64,000 nucleotides of DNA from Alloalcanivorax xiamenensis (GTDB taxonomy: Bacteria; Pseudomonadota; Gammaproteobacteria; Pseudomonadales; Alcanivoracaceae). The notes under the pieces are model-generated. The model had not been told where the DNA came from. It made no database searches and saw only the letters and a list, made by a program, of their open reading frames with translations. Positions 30,563 to 39,238 of this stretch are shown in pieces. The DNA lies in the NCBI RefSeq assembly GCF_009846745.1, contig NZ_AQPF01000016.1, positions 1-64,000 on the forward strand, given 5' to 3'. Numbering within the stretch: the stretch's first letter is position 1; each line of letters starts with the position of its first letter. Made by a program: the position numbers and the translations under genes.

Positions 30563-31291
30563 ATGGTCCGCTTCGCCTGCTGTGCTTTGCTGATGGTGCT
30601 TCCGCTACTGGCGTGGCCGGAAGCGCCGGTGCGGGTGGCGGTGGCCGCCAATTTCGCCGGTCCCATGCGGCAGCTGGTGGCGGATTACCAATCCCGGCAC
30701 ACCGGGGCCGAGGTGGCCGTCAGCGTGGGCTCCACCGGCAAGCTTTATGCACAGATACGGCAGGGCGCGCCGCTGGACTTGTTCCTCGCCGCCGATGAGG
30801 CCCGCCCGCGTCAATTGGAGCAGCAGCAGGGCATTGTCGCCGGCAGCCGCCGTACCTATGCGCTGGGCGTGCTGGCACTGTGGAGCCGGGAGCCGGGGCT
30901 GACTCTGGGACCGGAAGCACTGCGGGGCGGCGAACTGACGCCGCTGGCGCTGGCCAACGCCCGTACCGCGCCTTACGGGGCTGCCGCCGAGGCGGTGCTG
31001 GCCACCATGGCGTTGCCGGAGTTCGTCACTCTGGTGCGTGGCGAGAACGTGGGGCAGACCTTTCAGTTCATCCAAAGCGGCGCCGCCCGGGCCGGATTCG
31101 TGGCCCTGTCCCAGGTAAAGGACGCCGGCGGCAGTCTCTGGTTGCCGCCGATGGAGTCCTATCCGGCTATTCGCCAACAGGCGGTGCTGCTGGATGACCG
31201 GCCCGCGGCCCGCGCTTTCTATGATTTCCTGTTCAGTGACGCCGCCCGGCAACGGATCGACGCGGCCGGGTATCGCTTGGAGACGCCTTGA
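30563..31291 (+). CDS. modA: molybdate ABC transporter substrate-binding protein
   Basis: A 242-residue periplasmic molybdate/tungstate binder. The signal peptide is the first 17-20 residues (MVRFACCALLMVLPLLAW). The mature part begins PVRVAVAANFAGPMRQL, the ModA hallmark, then VGSTGKLYAQIRQGAPLDLF with the ligand-contacting Ser/Gly residues, and GGDQ-type replaced by PPMESYPAI near the end. ATG 30563 has GGAGA upstream. It feeds ModBC, whose genes follow with overlap. Confidence 0.92.
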   Translation: MVRFACCALLMVLPLLAWPEAPVRVAVAANFAGPMRQLVADYQSRHTGAEVAVSVGSTGKLYAQIRQGAPLDLFLAADEARPRQLEQQQGIVAGSRRTYALGVLALWSREPGLTLGPEALRGGELTPLALANARTAPYGAAAEAVLATMALPEFVTLVRGENVGQTFQFIQSGAARAGFVALSQVKDAGGSLWLPPMESYPAIRQQAVLLDDRPAARAFYDFLFSDAARQRIDAAGYRLETP

Positions 31292-31968
31292 TGCTGGCGG
31301 CCGGTGACGCTCTGGCATTATGGGTGAGTGTCAAACTGGCTCTGATCACCACCGTTATCCTGTTGCTGCTGTGCACACCGCTGGCCTGGTGGCTGGCCCG
31401 GCGTTTCCGTCCCGGTCAGGCCCTGCTGGAATCGCTGCTGGCGTTGCCGCTGGTGCTGCCACCCACGGTGCTGGGCTTTTATCTGCTGCTGTTTCTTGGT
31501 CCGGATGGTCCCGGCGGCTGGCTTGGTCCCTTGCTGAATCAGCCGGGATTGGCGTTCTCCTTCGCCGGTCTGGTGATCGGTTCCGTGGTCTATTCACTGC
31601 CGTTCGTGCTGCAGCCGTTAAAGAACGCGTTCGCCGCCATCGATAACGACGTTCTGGACATGGCCGCCGCCGCCGGCGCCAGTCCTCTCGACCGCTTCTT
31701 CTCCGTGGTGCTGCCATTGGCGCGCCCGGGTTACCTGTCCGCCGCGGTGCTCGGCTTCGCCCATACCCTGGGAGAGTTCGGGGTGGTGCTGATGATCGGC
31801 GGCAGCATTGCCGGCGAGACCCGGGTCGCCTCGGTGGCGCTGTATGAGCATGTGGAGGCCGGGGATTACGCCAGTGCCCAGCGTTTGGCGCTGATGCTGG
31901 TGGTGATGTCGCTGGCGCTGCTGTGGGCGGTGTTCCGCTGGCAGAAGAAGGCGCGGGGGCCGCTATGA
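31291..31968 (+). CDS. modB: molybdate ABC transporter permease
   Basis: A 225-residue inner-membrane permease with about five membrane segments. The EAA loop AAAGASPLDRFFSVVLPLARPGYL is the coupling site for ModC. The ATG at 31291 shares its A with the modA stop (TGATG); a TTG at 31288 is less likely. Transports molybdate through a ModB dimer powered by ModC. Confidence 0.93.
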   Translation: MLAAGDALALWVSVKLALITTVILLLLCTPLAWWLARRFRPGQALLESLLALPLVLPPTVLGFYLLLFLGPDGPGGWLGPLLNQPGLAFSFAGLVIGSVVYSLPFVLQPLKNAFAAIDNDVLDMAAAAGASPLDRFFSVVLPLARPGYLSAAVLGFAHTLGEFGVVLMIGGSIAGETRVASVALYEHVEAGDYASAQRLALMLVVMSLALLWAVFRWQKKARGPL

Positions 31969-33011
31969 GTCTGTGCCTGGATATCGCCCTTCGTCGCGGC
32001 GCTTTTGAGCTTTCCGTGCAGGGGACGTTGCCGGAGCGTGGCGTGACCATCCTGTTCGGAGAGTCCGGGGCCGGCAAAAGCAGCCTGTTGCGGGCGGTGG
32101 CGGGTCTTGAGCCTTGCCAGGGACGGATTGAATTCGACGGTGAACGTTGGCAGGGTCGTGCCGGAACGCTGCTGGCCCATCGCCGGCCGGTGGGCCTGAT
32201 GTTGCAAAAACCCGCGCTGTTTCCACACCTGGACGTCATCGGCAATCTCCGCTACGCCGCGCGGCGGGCACCGGTGTCGGCTGAGCGTTGGGAAGAAGTC
32301 CTGGAACTGCTGTCCTTGGCGCCGTTGCTGTCGCGCCGGGTACAGGGGCTTTCCGGTGGCGAGGCCAGCCGTGTGGCGTTGGGACGGGCGCTGTTGAGCG
32401 CGCCACGGTTGCTGCTGCTGGATGAGCCTCTGGCGGCCCTGGATCAGGCCCGGCGTCAGACGCTGATGGCGGTGATTGGCCAAGTAGCGAAGACCATTCC
32501 GGTTCTGTATGTCAGCCACCATTTGGACGAGGTTCTGACATTGGGGGAGCACCTCTGGTGGTTGCGCGACGGTGCCCTGGCGGCGCAGGGCGAGGTCAAC
32601 GATGTGCTGGCTGGCCCCGGCTCACCGCTGGCGGAGCACCGGGACGCGGCGGTGGTGCTGCGCACCCGGCATCTGCGTTATGAACCGGAGCATCATCTGT
32701 TGGTATTGGCGCTGGGTGCCAGCGAGATGAGAGTGCCGGCCTCCGGGCCCGGCGGTGACACACCGCGTCTGCGGGTGGCGGCGCGGGACGTGAGTTTGAC
32801 GTTGTCGCCGGCCAGCGATTCCAGCGTGCTGAATATCCTGCCGGCCATTGTCGACGATGTACGGACACTGCCCGAGGGGCAGTGTCTGGTGCGGCTGCGA
32901 TGTGAACAGCAGTGGTTGCTGGCGCGTCTGTCCAGCTATTCCCGGGACCGGCTGCGACTGGCTCCGGGGAGCCGGGTCCATGCCCAGATCAAGGCCGCCG
33001 CGCTGGTGTAG
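31965..33011 (+). CDS. modC: molybdate ABC transporter ATP-binding protein
   Basis: A 348-residue ATPase. Walker A GESGAGKSS, signature LSGGEASRVALGRAL, Walker B LLLLDEPLAALD, H-loop region YVSHHLDEV are all present. A C-terminal molybdate-binding (TOBE/MOBE) domain, about residues 280-348, fits ModC rather than other importers. ATG 31965 overlaps the modB stop (ATGA). The 3' end overlaps the convergent Lgt-like gene by 23 bases. No ModE regulator or Moco riboswitch is visible. Confidence 0.93.
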   Translation: MSLCLDIALRRGAFELSVQGTLPERGVTILFGESGAGKSSLLRAVAGLEPCQGRIEFDGERWQGRAGTLLAHRRPVGLMLQKPALFPHLDVIGNLRYAARRAPVSAERWEEVLELLSLAPLLSRRVQGLSGGEASRVALGRALLSAPRLLLLDEPLAALDQARRQTLMAVIGQVAKTIPVLYVSHHLDEVLTLGEHLWWLRDGALAAQGEVNDVLAGPGSPLAEHRDAAVVLRTRHLRYEPEHHLLVLALGASEMRVPASGPGGDTPRLRVAARDVSLTLSPASDSSVLNILPAIVDDVRTLPEGQCLVRLRCEQQWLLARLSSYSRDRLRLAPGSRVHAQIKAAALV

Positions 33012-34101
33012 CCAGGGGCGGCTCGGCCTCGCTATCGCAACCGGCCTGTCCGCGCCAGTCCGGCGCCAGCCCGAAGCGCAGCTCCCCGGTGGTGATGGTG
33101 CTGGTGCCGGAAAACAGGAACATGCCCACCGTCACTAACTGCAGGCAGAGAATCATACCCGGCTGCCACAGGGTGGTCAGACCGGCGCTCAATACCGGCA
33201 CAACAGTGTCGCCGCCCGGTAGCAGCGCGCTGATCAGCAGGCCGTAGAGCGCCGCCAGGCTGGCCATGGTCTGGTAAACCGTAAAGCGCTTGCCGCCACG
33301 GAAATCCGCCCGTAAAAACTCCGAGTACACCCGCCACGATTGTCCGCCGGTCAGTGTCAGAGCGAAGGCGATGGCATAGAGTCCGTGGAAGTACAAGGCC
33401 ATGCCCGCTAAGGCCAGCAGGGTGTGGAACACGCAGGTGAGGGCCTGGATCGGAATGACCCGCACCGCTTCCATGTTCCCGGCGAAGGCGATCTTCTTGG
33501 TGAAGCCGTGAAAGACATGGTGCAAGCCGGCGAAACAACGCCGGGCCCAGGCCGGCGCGTGCTCCAGGGATTTCCCGTAACAGCAGCCGAAGCTGATACA
33601 GGCGAGCCGGCCGATACCTTCGCCAAGCACATAGGCGATGGTCATGGCGGCCAGCAGTGGCATCACCGGCAACGGCTCTTGCCACCATTGCCGGGACACT
33701 TCATCGGCACCCCAGAGCAGCAGCGGCGCCAGCAGGATACCGACGAAACTGGCGCCCCCCACGGTAAAGCCGTGGCGATTCTTTTCCACCACCGTGGCGA
33801 TCAGCTTGGCCGCCGGCAGACAGATTGCCAGGATTCCGGCGGTCAGTCCCAGTGAAATGCCCAGCGGGACGCCGGAAGCGGCGGTGAGCAACACGAACGC
33901 GGCGACGCCAAAGCCGCCGGCCAGACCGGTGAACAGTCCATAATAGGTGAGATTCAGCGTGCGCCAGGTGCCGTCCCGGTTTTTCGCCAACGGCAGGCAG
34001 GCAACGAATTGCCAGCGCTCCCGGGGCAGAGCACGGAACAGTAGCCGGTAGCTCAAGGCGAACAGCACCGCCAGGGCGAGTACAAAGAGATCCGCGTCCA
34101 T
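32989..34101 (-). CDS. Lgt-like polytopic membrane protein
   Basis: A 370-residue protein with about eight membrane segments. The central block EGIGRLACISFGCCYGKSLE resembles the diglyceride-binding region of prolipoprotein diacylglyceryl transferase (Lgt), and PIQALTCVFHTLLALAGM resembles its later helices. Overall similarity looks distant and the usual HGG and catalytic Arg/Glu pattern of bona fide Lgt is not clear, so a different lipid substrate is possible. ATG 34101 is taken as start. It overlaps the modC end convergently. Confidence 0.65.
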   Translation of the reverse strand: MDADLFVLALAVLFALSYRLLFRALPRERWQFVACLPLAKNRDGTWRTLNLTYYGLFTGLAGGFGVAAFVLLTAASGVPLGISLGLTAGILAICLPAAKLIATVVEKNRHGFTVGGASFVGILLAPLLLWGADEVSRQWWQEPLPVMPLLAAMTIAYVLGEGIGRLACISFGCCYGKSLEHAPAWARRCFAGLHHVFHGFTKKIAFAGNMEAVRVIPIQALTCVFHTLLALAGMALYFHGLYAIAFALTLTGGQSWRVYSEFLRADFRGGKRFTVYQTMASLAALYGLLISALLPGGDTVVPVLSAGLTTLWQPGMILCLQLVTVGMFLFSGTSTITTGELRFGLAPDWRGQAGCDSEAEPPLATPARRP

Positions 34102-34213
34102 GATTGTCCCTCCGCTTGTCCGATTCCACGGCAGGCTAAGGAATGAGCAAGGACGGATCGGTGACGGATTGTTGACGGTTTGGTGAAGGCGGGGATAAGG
34201 CGCTGGCATAGGA

Positions 34214-34370
34214 CACGCAAGCACGCAAGCACGCCATGCTTGCCAGCCCAGTAGCCATGCGGAAAGGGCTGATTGCTTAACAAGTGAAGGGTGGGCCAGC
34301 ATGTTTTCAGGACTGGCTACTGGGTTTTGGATTTAGCGTGCAAGCGTGCTTGCGTGTAAGCGTGCCAGCG
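34214..34370. repeat. CACGC-array inverted repeat (family 3), copy F
   Basis: Left arm CACGCAAGCACGCAAGCACGC (34214 onward) and right arm GCGTGCAAGCGTGCTTGCGTG (34336 onward) are separated by about 100 bases. Lies between the Lgt-like gene and the RHH gene. Confidence 0.75.
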
Positions 34371-34408
34371 AATTACAGGGGCCCATGTGCCATGGGACGC
34401 GACCCTGT

Positions 34409-34633
34409 TTAGACCTTCCGCAAATAATATTCCGCCGCGTGAACGATCAGATCGGTAACCGAACGATCCTCGCGCAGGGCCTGCATCTTCAGGCGCTTGT
34501 GCAGATCCGCGGGAATGTCGGCGGTGAGGCGTCGGTGTCCGGCCCGCACTGAACCGGTACGGCGCATGCGCGGTGCCCGTTTCGGAGTGGTCGGGAGGTT
34601 CTGCTGCTGGTCGACGAAATCGATCTGTTCCAT
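34409..34633 (-). CDS. small ribbon-helix-helix protein
   Basis: A 74-residue basic protein. The C-terminal half RRLTADIPADLHKRLKMQAL, then REDRSVTDLIVHAAEYYLRKV, has the beta-helix-helix pattern of MetJ/Arc/CopG-type DNA binders or ParB-associated RHH domains. The N-terminus is a disordered, basic tail. No toxin gene is adjacent, so it is not an obvious antitoxin. ATG 34633 is used; an upstream extension to 34735 has no RHH content. Confidence 0.75.
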   Translation of the reverse strand: MEQIDFVDQQQNLPTTPKRAPRMRRTGSVRAGHRRLTADIPADLHKRLKMQALREDRSVTDLIVHAAEYYLRKV

Positions 34634-34834
34634 GATGAAAAGCTGGCGGGGCTGAGATGCGCGAAGGATAATACATAGCACCGCGGATGGACAGGAATTT
34701 ACTTTCAATCCATCATGCAAGTGTTTGAAAAGCATAGGGAATAAAACGGACTCTTTGTCATTGCCTGGGGGCGCGACACGGTCGCGCGGCTTTTGCGGCG
34801 GTCCGGGTTGGGAACGGAGCAGGGGGGAAGCGCC

Positions 34835-36406
34835 ATGGAAACAGTGGCGACACTGATTATCGGCAGTGGGTTCGGTGGGTCGGTGATGGCCTGCCGGCTG
34901 GCGGAACGAGGGGAACGGGTAGTGGTGCTGGAGCGGGGGCGCCGCTGGCAGTCACGGGACTACCCCAGTGTCAGCCAGGACAACTGGCTATGGGATGAGG
35001 ACGAACCCGAACATCAGAACGGTTGGCTCGACTTCCGCTACTTCGGTGACATGAGCATCGCCATGGGCGCGGGCGTGGGCGGCGGCTCGCTGATCTATGC
35101 CAACGTCAGCCTGGATGCTCGCCCGGAGATGTTCGAACAGGGCTGGCCGGAAGCCATTCGTTTCCCGCAATTGAGCCGCCATTACCACACCGTCGGCCAA
35201 ATGATGGGGGTGCAGTCGCTGCCGGACAATCAGTGGACGCCGCGCACCCGCCTGATGCACGAGGCGGCGGAGAAGCTCGGTCACGGTGGCCGCTTCAAAG
35301 TGGTGCCGCAGGCGATCCAGTTCGATCCGGACTGGCATGCCGGCCTCGATGACGCTTACGACTATCGCCACAGCAAAACCTGGACCAATGCCCACGGCCG
35401 CGAGCAAGGCACCTGCGTGCATTGCGGCAACTGTGATCTGGGGTGTCCGGTGAACGCCAAGAACACTCTGGACCTGAACTATCTGGCACGGGCGGAGCAG
35501 CACGGTGCCGATATTCGCCCGTTGCACCACGTGCGCTGGATACGGCCGCTGGAAGACGGCCGCTACGAGGTGGGCGTGCGTGATCTGCTGGCCGGTGCCT
35601 GGCGCCGCTATCGCGCCGGCCGGGTGATCGTCGCCGCTGGCAGTGTCGGTTCCACCGAGTTGCTGTTGCGTTGCCGTGATCAGTACCGCACCTTGCCGAA
35701 GTTGAGCCGGGTACTGGGACGCAACTGGAGTTGTAACGGCGACTTCTTCACGCCGGCGCTCTATGCCGATCGCGAGATCGCGCCGACTCGCGGCCCCACC
35801 ATCACCAGCGCCATCGATTACCTGGATGGCAGCGACAACGGCGCTCGCTACCTGGTGGAGGACGGCGGCCTGCCGGACTTGCTGGGTAATCTGCTGGAAC
35901 ACACCGCCCGGCACCCGCGTCTGGCACGCACCCGCCTGGCCACGGCCATGCTTGAATATGGCGAGGACAGTAACCCGTTTCTGCGTATGATGCCGTGGTT
36001 CGGCCAGGCGGTGGACGATCCCGGCGGCCGCTTCCGTCTGGGACGGCGCTGGTACGCGCCCTGGAAAAAGGACCGGCTGCGGCTGAAATGGGATTACCGC
36101 AAGGCGCAAAAAGCGGTGCAGGCGCTGGCCGACCGCCACCTGGCGTTGACTGAAGCCACCGGCGGCCGGGGCATGACGCCGGCCACCTGGAAGTGGTTCA
36201 AGAATCTGGTGACCCCCCATCCACTGGGAGGCTGCGGCATGGCCGACGACCCCAAGCAGGGGGTGGTGGACCACACCGGCGCGGTATTCCACTATCCCGG
36301 CCTGTATGTGGTGGACGGCGCCATGGTGCCCCGCGCGCTGGGATTGAACCCGTCCAAGACCATCGCCGCCCTGGCCGAGTACGCCGCCACGCGCATGCCA
36401 GGGTAA
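34835..36406 (+). CDS. cholesterol-oxidase-type GMC oxidoreductase with Cys cluster
   Basis: A 523-residue flavoprotein. The N-terminus ATLIIGSGFGGSVMACRLAERG binds FAD, and AMGAGVGGGSLIYANVSLD is typical of the cholesterol-oxidase branch of GMC enzymes. Mid-sequence CVHCGNCDLGCPVNAKNT forms a ferredoxin-like CxxCxxCxxxC arrangement. The C-terminus carries TPHPLGGCGMADDP and VDGAMVPRALGLNPSKTIAALAE. ATG 34835 has GGGGGAAG upstream. It probably oxidises sterol or long-chain alcohol substrates. It differs from the Tat-associated GMC enzyme at 9.3 kb. Confidence 0.87.
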   Translation: METVATLIIGSGFGGSVMACRLAERGERVVVLERGRRWQSRDYPSVSQDNWLWDEDEPEHQNGWLDFRYFGDMSIAMGAGVGGGSLIYANVSLDARPEMFEQGWPEAIRFPQLSRHYHTVGQMMGVQSLPDNQWTPRTRLMHEAAEKLGHGGRFKVVPQAIQFDPDWHAGLDDAYDYRHSKTWTNAHGREQGTCVHCGNCDLGCPVNAKNTLDLNYLARAEQHGADIRPLHHVRWIRPLEDGRYEVGVRDLLAGAWRRYRAGRVIVAAGSVGSTELLLRCRDQYRTLPKLSRVLGRNWSCNGDFFTPALYADREIAPTRGPTITSAIDYLDGSDNGARYLVEDGGLPDLLGNLLEHTARHPRLARTRLATAMLEYGEDSNPFLRMMPWFGQAVDDPGGRFRLGRRWYAPWKKDRLRLKWDYRKAQKAVQALADRHLALTEATGGRGMTPATWKWFKNLVTPHPLGGCGMADDPKQGVVDHTGAVFHYPGLYVVDGAMVPRALGLNPSKTIAALAEYAATRMPG

Positions 36407-36410
36407 TTCT

Positions 36411-36780
36411 TCACCGCGCCGTTACTGATGACGGGGGCGCGGCTCGGATCGCGGCGGCCAGATGCTCCCGGAGTGCCTGTGCCGCCGGCAACGTTTCTCC
36501 CCGTGCCGAGCAGACAGGCTGTGCCTGTTCACCTTGCAGCCGCCCGTGGCGAGAATGAACGGCTGCGTCGCCAGCGTGATGCCCGGCGCGGTGGCGCGGC
36601 GGGCGAGTTCATCAGTGCCTTCCTGGGAAACCACCTCGATAGCGTCGAGATGACCGAAGGAAAGCGGCCCAGGCGGAGACGTCCACAGCGCAGGCCGTGG
36701 CTGTCATCGACCAGTGCACGGATCGTGTCCGGATGGGCCCGCATGGCGCGGGCATGCTCCAGTATTCCCCTCTACGAAGC
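36411..36780 (-). pseudogene. remnant of a LysR-family regulator
   Basis: On the minus strand, LEHARAMRAHPDTIRALVDD runs into SHGLRCGRLRLGRFPSVISTL, the hinge between the LysR helical linker and effector domain. It jumps frame to IEVVSQEGTDELARR and TLATQPFILATGGC, then ends in QALREHLAAAIRAA and a stop at 36411-36413. The DNA-binding N-terminus and roughly 60 residues of the effector domain are missing. It faces a broken GST gene, a common LysR/target arrangement. Confidence 0.75.
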
Positions 36781-36794
36781 CATGCGCCCTGTAG

Positions 36795-37200
36795 ATGGAG
36801 ATCCCGACGAAGCTGTATGACGCCCCGCGTACCTGCTCCTTGTCGCCGCATATCGTATTGCACGAGTGAACGGATTCTGGTGGATATCCGCACCAAGAAA
36901 ACCGCCGACGGCCGCGACTTTCTCACCATCAATCCGAAGGGCTATGTTGCCGCCCTGGAACTGGACGATGGGCGGGTGCTGACCGAAGGCGCACTGATAG
37001 TCCGGTACCTGGCGGATCCGCGACCAGAGCAGGGGCTGGCATCGCCGGCCGCTACCTGGGAGCGGGTGCGATTGCGGGAACGGTTCAAATTTGTCACCTG
37101 TGAATTCCATGCCGGCCTGGCACCGTTATTCAACAGGGCATTAGCGGAGACCGCGGGAGGGTATCTCGCCGAGCGGCCGCACCGGCGTCCGGATTATCCG
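36795..37200 (+). pseudogene. remnant of a glutathione S-transferase
   Basis: An in-frame start (MEIPTKLYDAPRTCSLSPH) gives the thioredoxin-fold opening of a GST, ended by TGA at 36867-36869. The similarity resumes in another frame: VDIRTKKTADGRDFLTINPKGYVAALELDDGRVLTEGALIVRYL, with loss of about 10 residues at the break. The helical C-terminal domain decays after FKFVTCEFHAGLAPLFNRAL. An open frame continues to 37380 but its last part is not GST-like. A decayed GST facing a decayed LysR gene. Confidence 0.78.
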
Positions 37201-37380
37201 CAGCCGACTCCGGCGGTGCGGGCGGCACCGCGGGGGAAGCCGCTTCGTAGCCAACGCCGCCGGGCTCGGGACAAGGGGGTATTCGTTTTGCCGGGGGTGG
37301 CCCTCGGTAAAAACGATTGGATGGCGTGGGTCGGCGTCGGCACACTCCCGGGTTTCGGGCAGAAAAAGCAGGGGAAGTGA

Positions 37381-38217
37381 ATGAGCGATGCATTGCAATC
37401 CCGGGATTGGGCCAATGGGCGAGGCGGTAAATGGCAGGCTCAGTTGGGGGCCATCGAAGCCATGCTCAAACCGGTGGACAGACCCTTGCTGGACGCCATG
37501 GATCTGAGCCGGCCCGGCCGTATCGCCGATATCGGTTCCGGAGGAGGTGGCACCAGCCTGGCCATCGCGGCACGGGCGGCCGCCGGCAGCCAGGTTTATG
37601 GTTTCGATATCGCCCCGGAACTGGTGGCCAGTGCCCGTGAGCGTGCGGCCGCCGCGGCCGCTCCGGTGCTCTTCGAGCAGTCCGATGTCACCGTTGTCGA
37701 TCTTCCCTTCCCCCGGTTTGATCAACTGGTGTCCCGCTTTGGCATTATGTTCTTCGCTGAGCCGGCGGCGGCGTTCGCGCGATTGGCGGACTGGCTGACA
37801 CCCGGCGGCGGTTTCACTTTCGCGGTCTGGGGACCGGCGGATGACAATCTGTGGATGGACGGAGCGCGCCGTGAGGTGGCCGCGGTGATGAATCTGCCGG
37901 AGCCGGACTGGCGAGCGCCGGGACCGTTTCGGTACGGCGATCCCGATCCGTTGCTGGCGTTGCTGGCGGCCGCCGGTTTCAGTGGCCTGCACGTGGAGGA
38001 ATGGCGCGGGCGGTTGCCGGTAGGGGGCGGACTGGCGCCGGAACCGGCGGCGGATTTCGCCTTGTCCAGTTTCGCCATCTCGGAGCGGCTGGCGGAGGCG
38101 GATGAGGCCCAGCGCCAGACCGCCCGGGAACGGCTGACGGAGCGGTTCCGCGCCCATGTGAGCAACGGCGAAGTATGGATGGGCGCGCGGGTCCACCTGG
38201 TCAGCGGACGGCGCTGA
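37381..38217 (+). CDS. class I SAM-dependent methyltransferase
   Basis: A 278-residue methyltransferase of the methyltransf_11/25 type. The SAM-binding motif I is ADIGSGGGGTSLAIAA, followed by YGFDIAPELVASARER (motif II) and FDQLVSRFGIMFF. Substrate cannot be read. The SD-like AGGGGAAG overlaps the end of the preceding pseudogene, and the gene starts right after that open frame. The downstream LysR is in the same orientation after about 100 bases. Confidence 0.85.
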   Translation: MSDALQSRDWANGRGGKWQAQLGAIEAMLKPVDRPLLDAMDLSRPGRIADIGSGGGGTSLAIAARAAAGSQVYGFDIAPELVASARERAAAAAAPVLFEQSDVTVVDLPFPRFDQLVSRFGIMFFAEPAAAFARLADWLTPGGGFTFAVWGPADDNLWMDGARREVAAVMNLPEPDWRAPGPFRYGDPDPLLALLAAAGFSGLHVEEWRGRLPVGGGLAPEPAADFALSSFAISERLAEADEAQRQTARERLTERFRAHVSNGEVWMGARVHLVSGRR

Positions 38218-38286
38218 AGGCCCGGCGGGCTTCTCAACGCTATCCGATTCGGGCCATGATGCGGAACTGGCCGAAAGCCCAATCGG

Positions 38287-38316
38287 TCGGATAAAGAGCG
38301 ACCGGATAAAGAGCGA
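38287..38316 (+). repeat. short tandem duplication before a LysR gene
   Basis: CGGATAAAGAGCGA occurs at 38288-38301 and again at 38303-38316, period 15. The second copy abuts the LysR start codon and supplies a weak Shine-Dalgarno (AAGAG), so the duplication could affect translation. Confidence 0.8.
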
Positions 38317-39195
38317 ATGGATCTGCAGCAACTGACCGTATTCGTGACGGTGGCCCGGGAAGGCTCCATCACCCGCGCCTCCCGCCGTCTGTGCCTGAGC
38401 CAGCCGGCGATCAGCGCCCGCGTTCAGGCCCTGGAACAATCCCTGTCACTGACCCTGTTCCAACGTACCCCCCGGGGCATGAACCTCACCGCCGACGGTG
38501 AAATCCTGCTGACCAGGGCGGAAGTGGTGCTGGCGGCCCGCCAGGACCTGTTGCGACAAGCCGCCCGCCTGCGCGGCGGGCCGGCGGGCCGGTTGCGGCT
38601 GGGTGCTGGCCATAATATTCAGCCGGCACCGTTACGGCGTTTGCTGACCGAATTGGCGCGCCATCATCCCGATGTGGACGTGGCGCTGGAATACGGTGCT
38701 TCCCGGGACCTCGCCGAAGCGCTGCAGCGAGGAGCCCTGGACGCGGCTTTTTATCACCGCGCCGGGCCGGCGGAGGAAGGCCTGATCGCCTGGGAACTGG
38801 CCCGCTTCAGCATTCAGTTGGTGGCGCCGTCGGATTGGGTGACACCGGGGCCGCTCGACTGGCGGCGTCTGGAGACGTTACCGTGGATTTGTCCCGGCAC
38901 CGATAGCGGCTGCGGCCGGGCGGCGGAAGCGCTGTTCCGGCGGCACGGCATCCGACCGCCGCGCATCATCCGGGTCGACAAGGAAAGCATGACCCGGGGC
39001 CTGGTCGCCGCCGGTGCCGGGTTGGGCCTGGTGCATGAAGGCGGCACCGATGAGGCACGGCGGCAGGACGGAGTGACCGTGCTCTGTGAAGCGGGCCCCC
39101 CAGTGCGCCTGGTATTCGCCCATCGCGCGGATCGGGCGGACGACCCCTTGCTGAATGTGGTCAGCGCTCTGGTGGACGGCGCGCCCGTGCATTGA
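38317..39195 (+). CDS. LysR-family transcriptional regulator
   Basis: A 292-residue LysR regulator. The N-terminal helix-turn-helix TVAREGSITRASRRLCLSQPA is followed by the linker and an effector domain (GRLRLGAGHNIQPAPLRRL, SRDLAEALQRGALDAAFYHR, GLVAAGAGLGLVHE). Its target is unknown. The upstream methyltransferase gene lies in the same direction with about 100 bases between, so regulation in cis is possible but not shown. Confidence 0.88.
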   Translation: MDLQQLTVFVTVAREGSITRASRRLCLSQPAISARVQALEQSLSLTLFQRTPRGMNLTADGEILLTRAEVVLAARQDLLRQAARLRGGPAGRLRLGAGHNIQPAPLRRLLTELARHHPDVDVALEYGASRDLAEALQRGALDAAFYHRAGPAEEGLIAWELARFSIQLVAPSDWVTPGPLDWRRLETLPWICPGTDSGCGRAAEALFRRHGIRPPRIIRVDKESMTRGLVAAGAGLGLVHEGGTDEARRQDGVTVLCEAGPPVRLVFAHRADRADDPLLNVVSALVDGAPVH

Positions 39196-39238
39196 CAGGG
39201 CTGCCCGCCGGACGGGTGCGTCTGTATCATGACGCGCC

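Noticed and set aside
32989..34101. Housekeeping lgt
   Set aside because: Similarity to Lgt is only partial and key catalytic pattern is unclear; kept as Lgt-like.
34409..34633. Type II antitoxin
   Set aside because: RHH fold fits, but no toxin-sized gene is adjacent or overlapping on either side.
36697..37380. Intact 227-codon gene
   Set aside because: Its middle is GST sequence missing the N-terminal segment, which lies in another frame before a stop; treated as a pseudogene.
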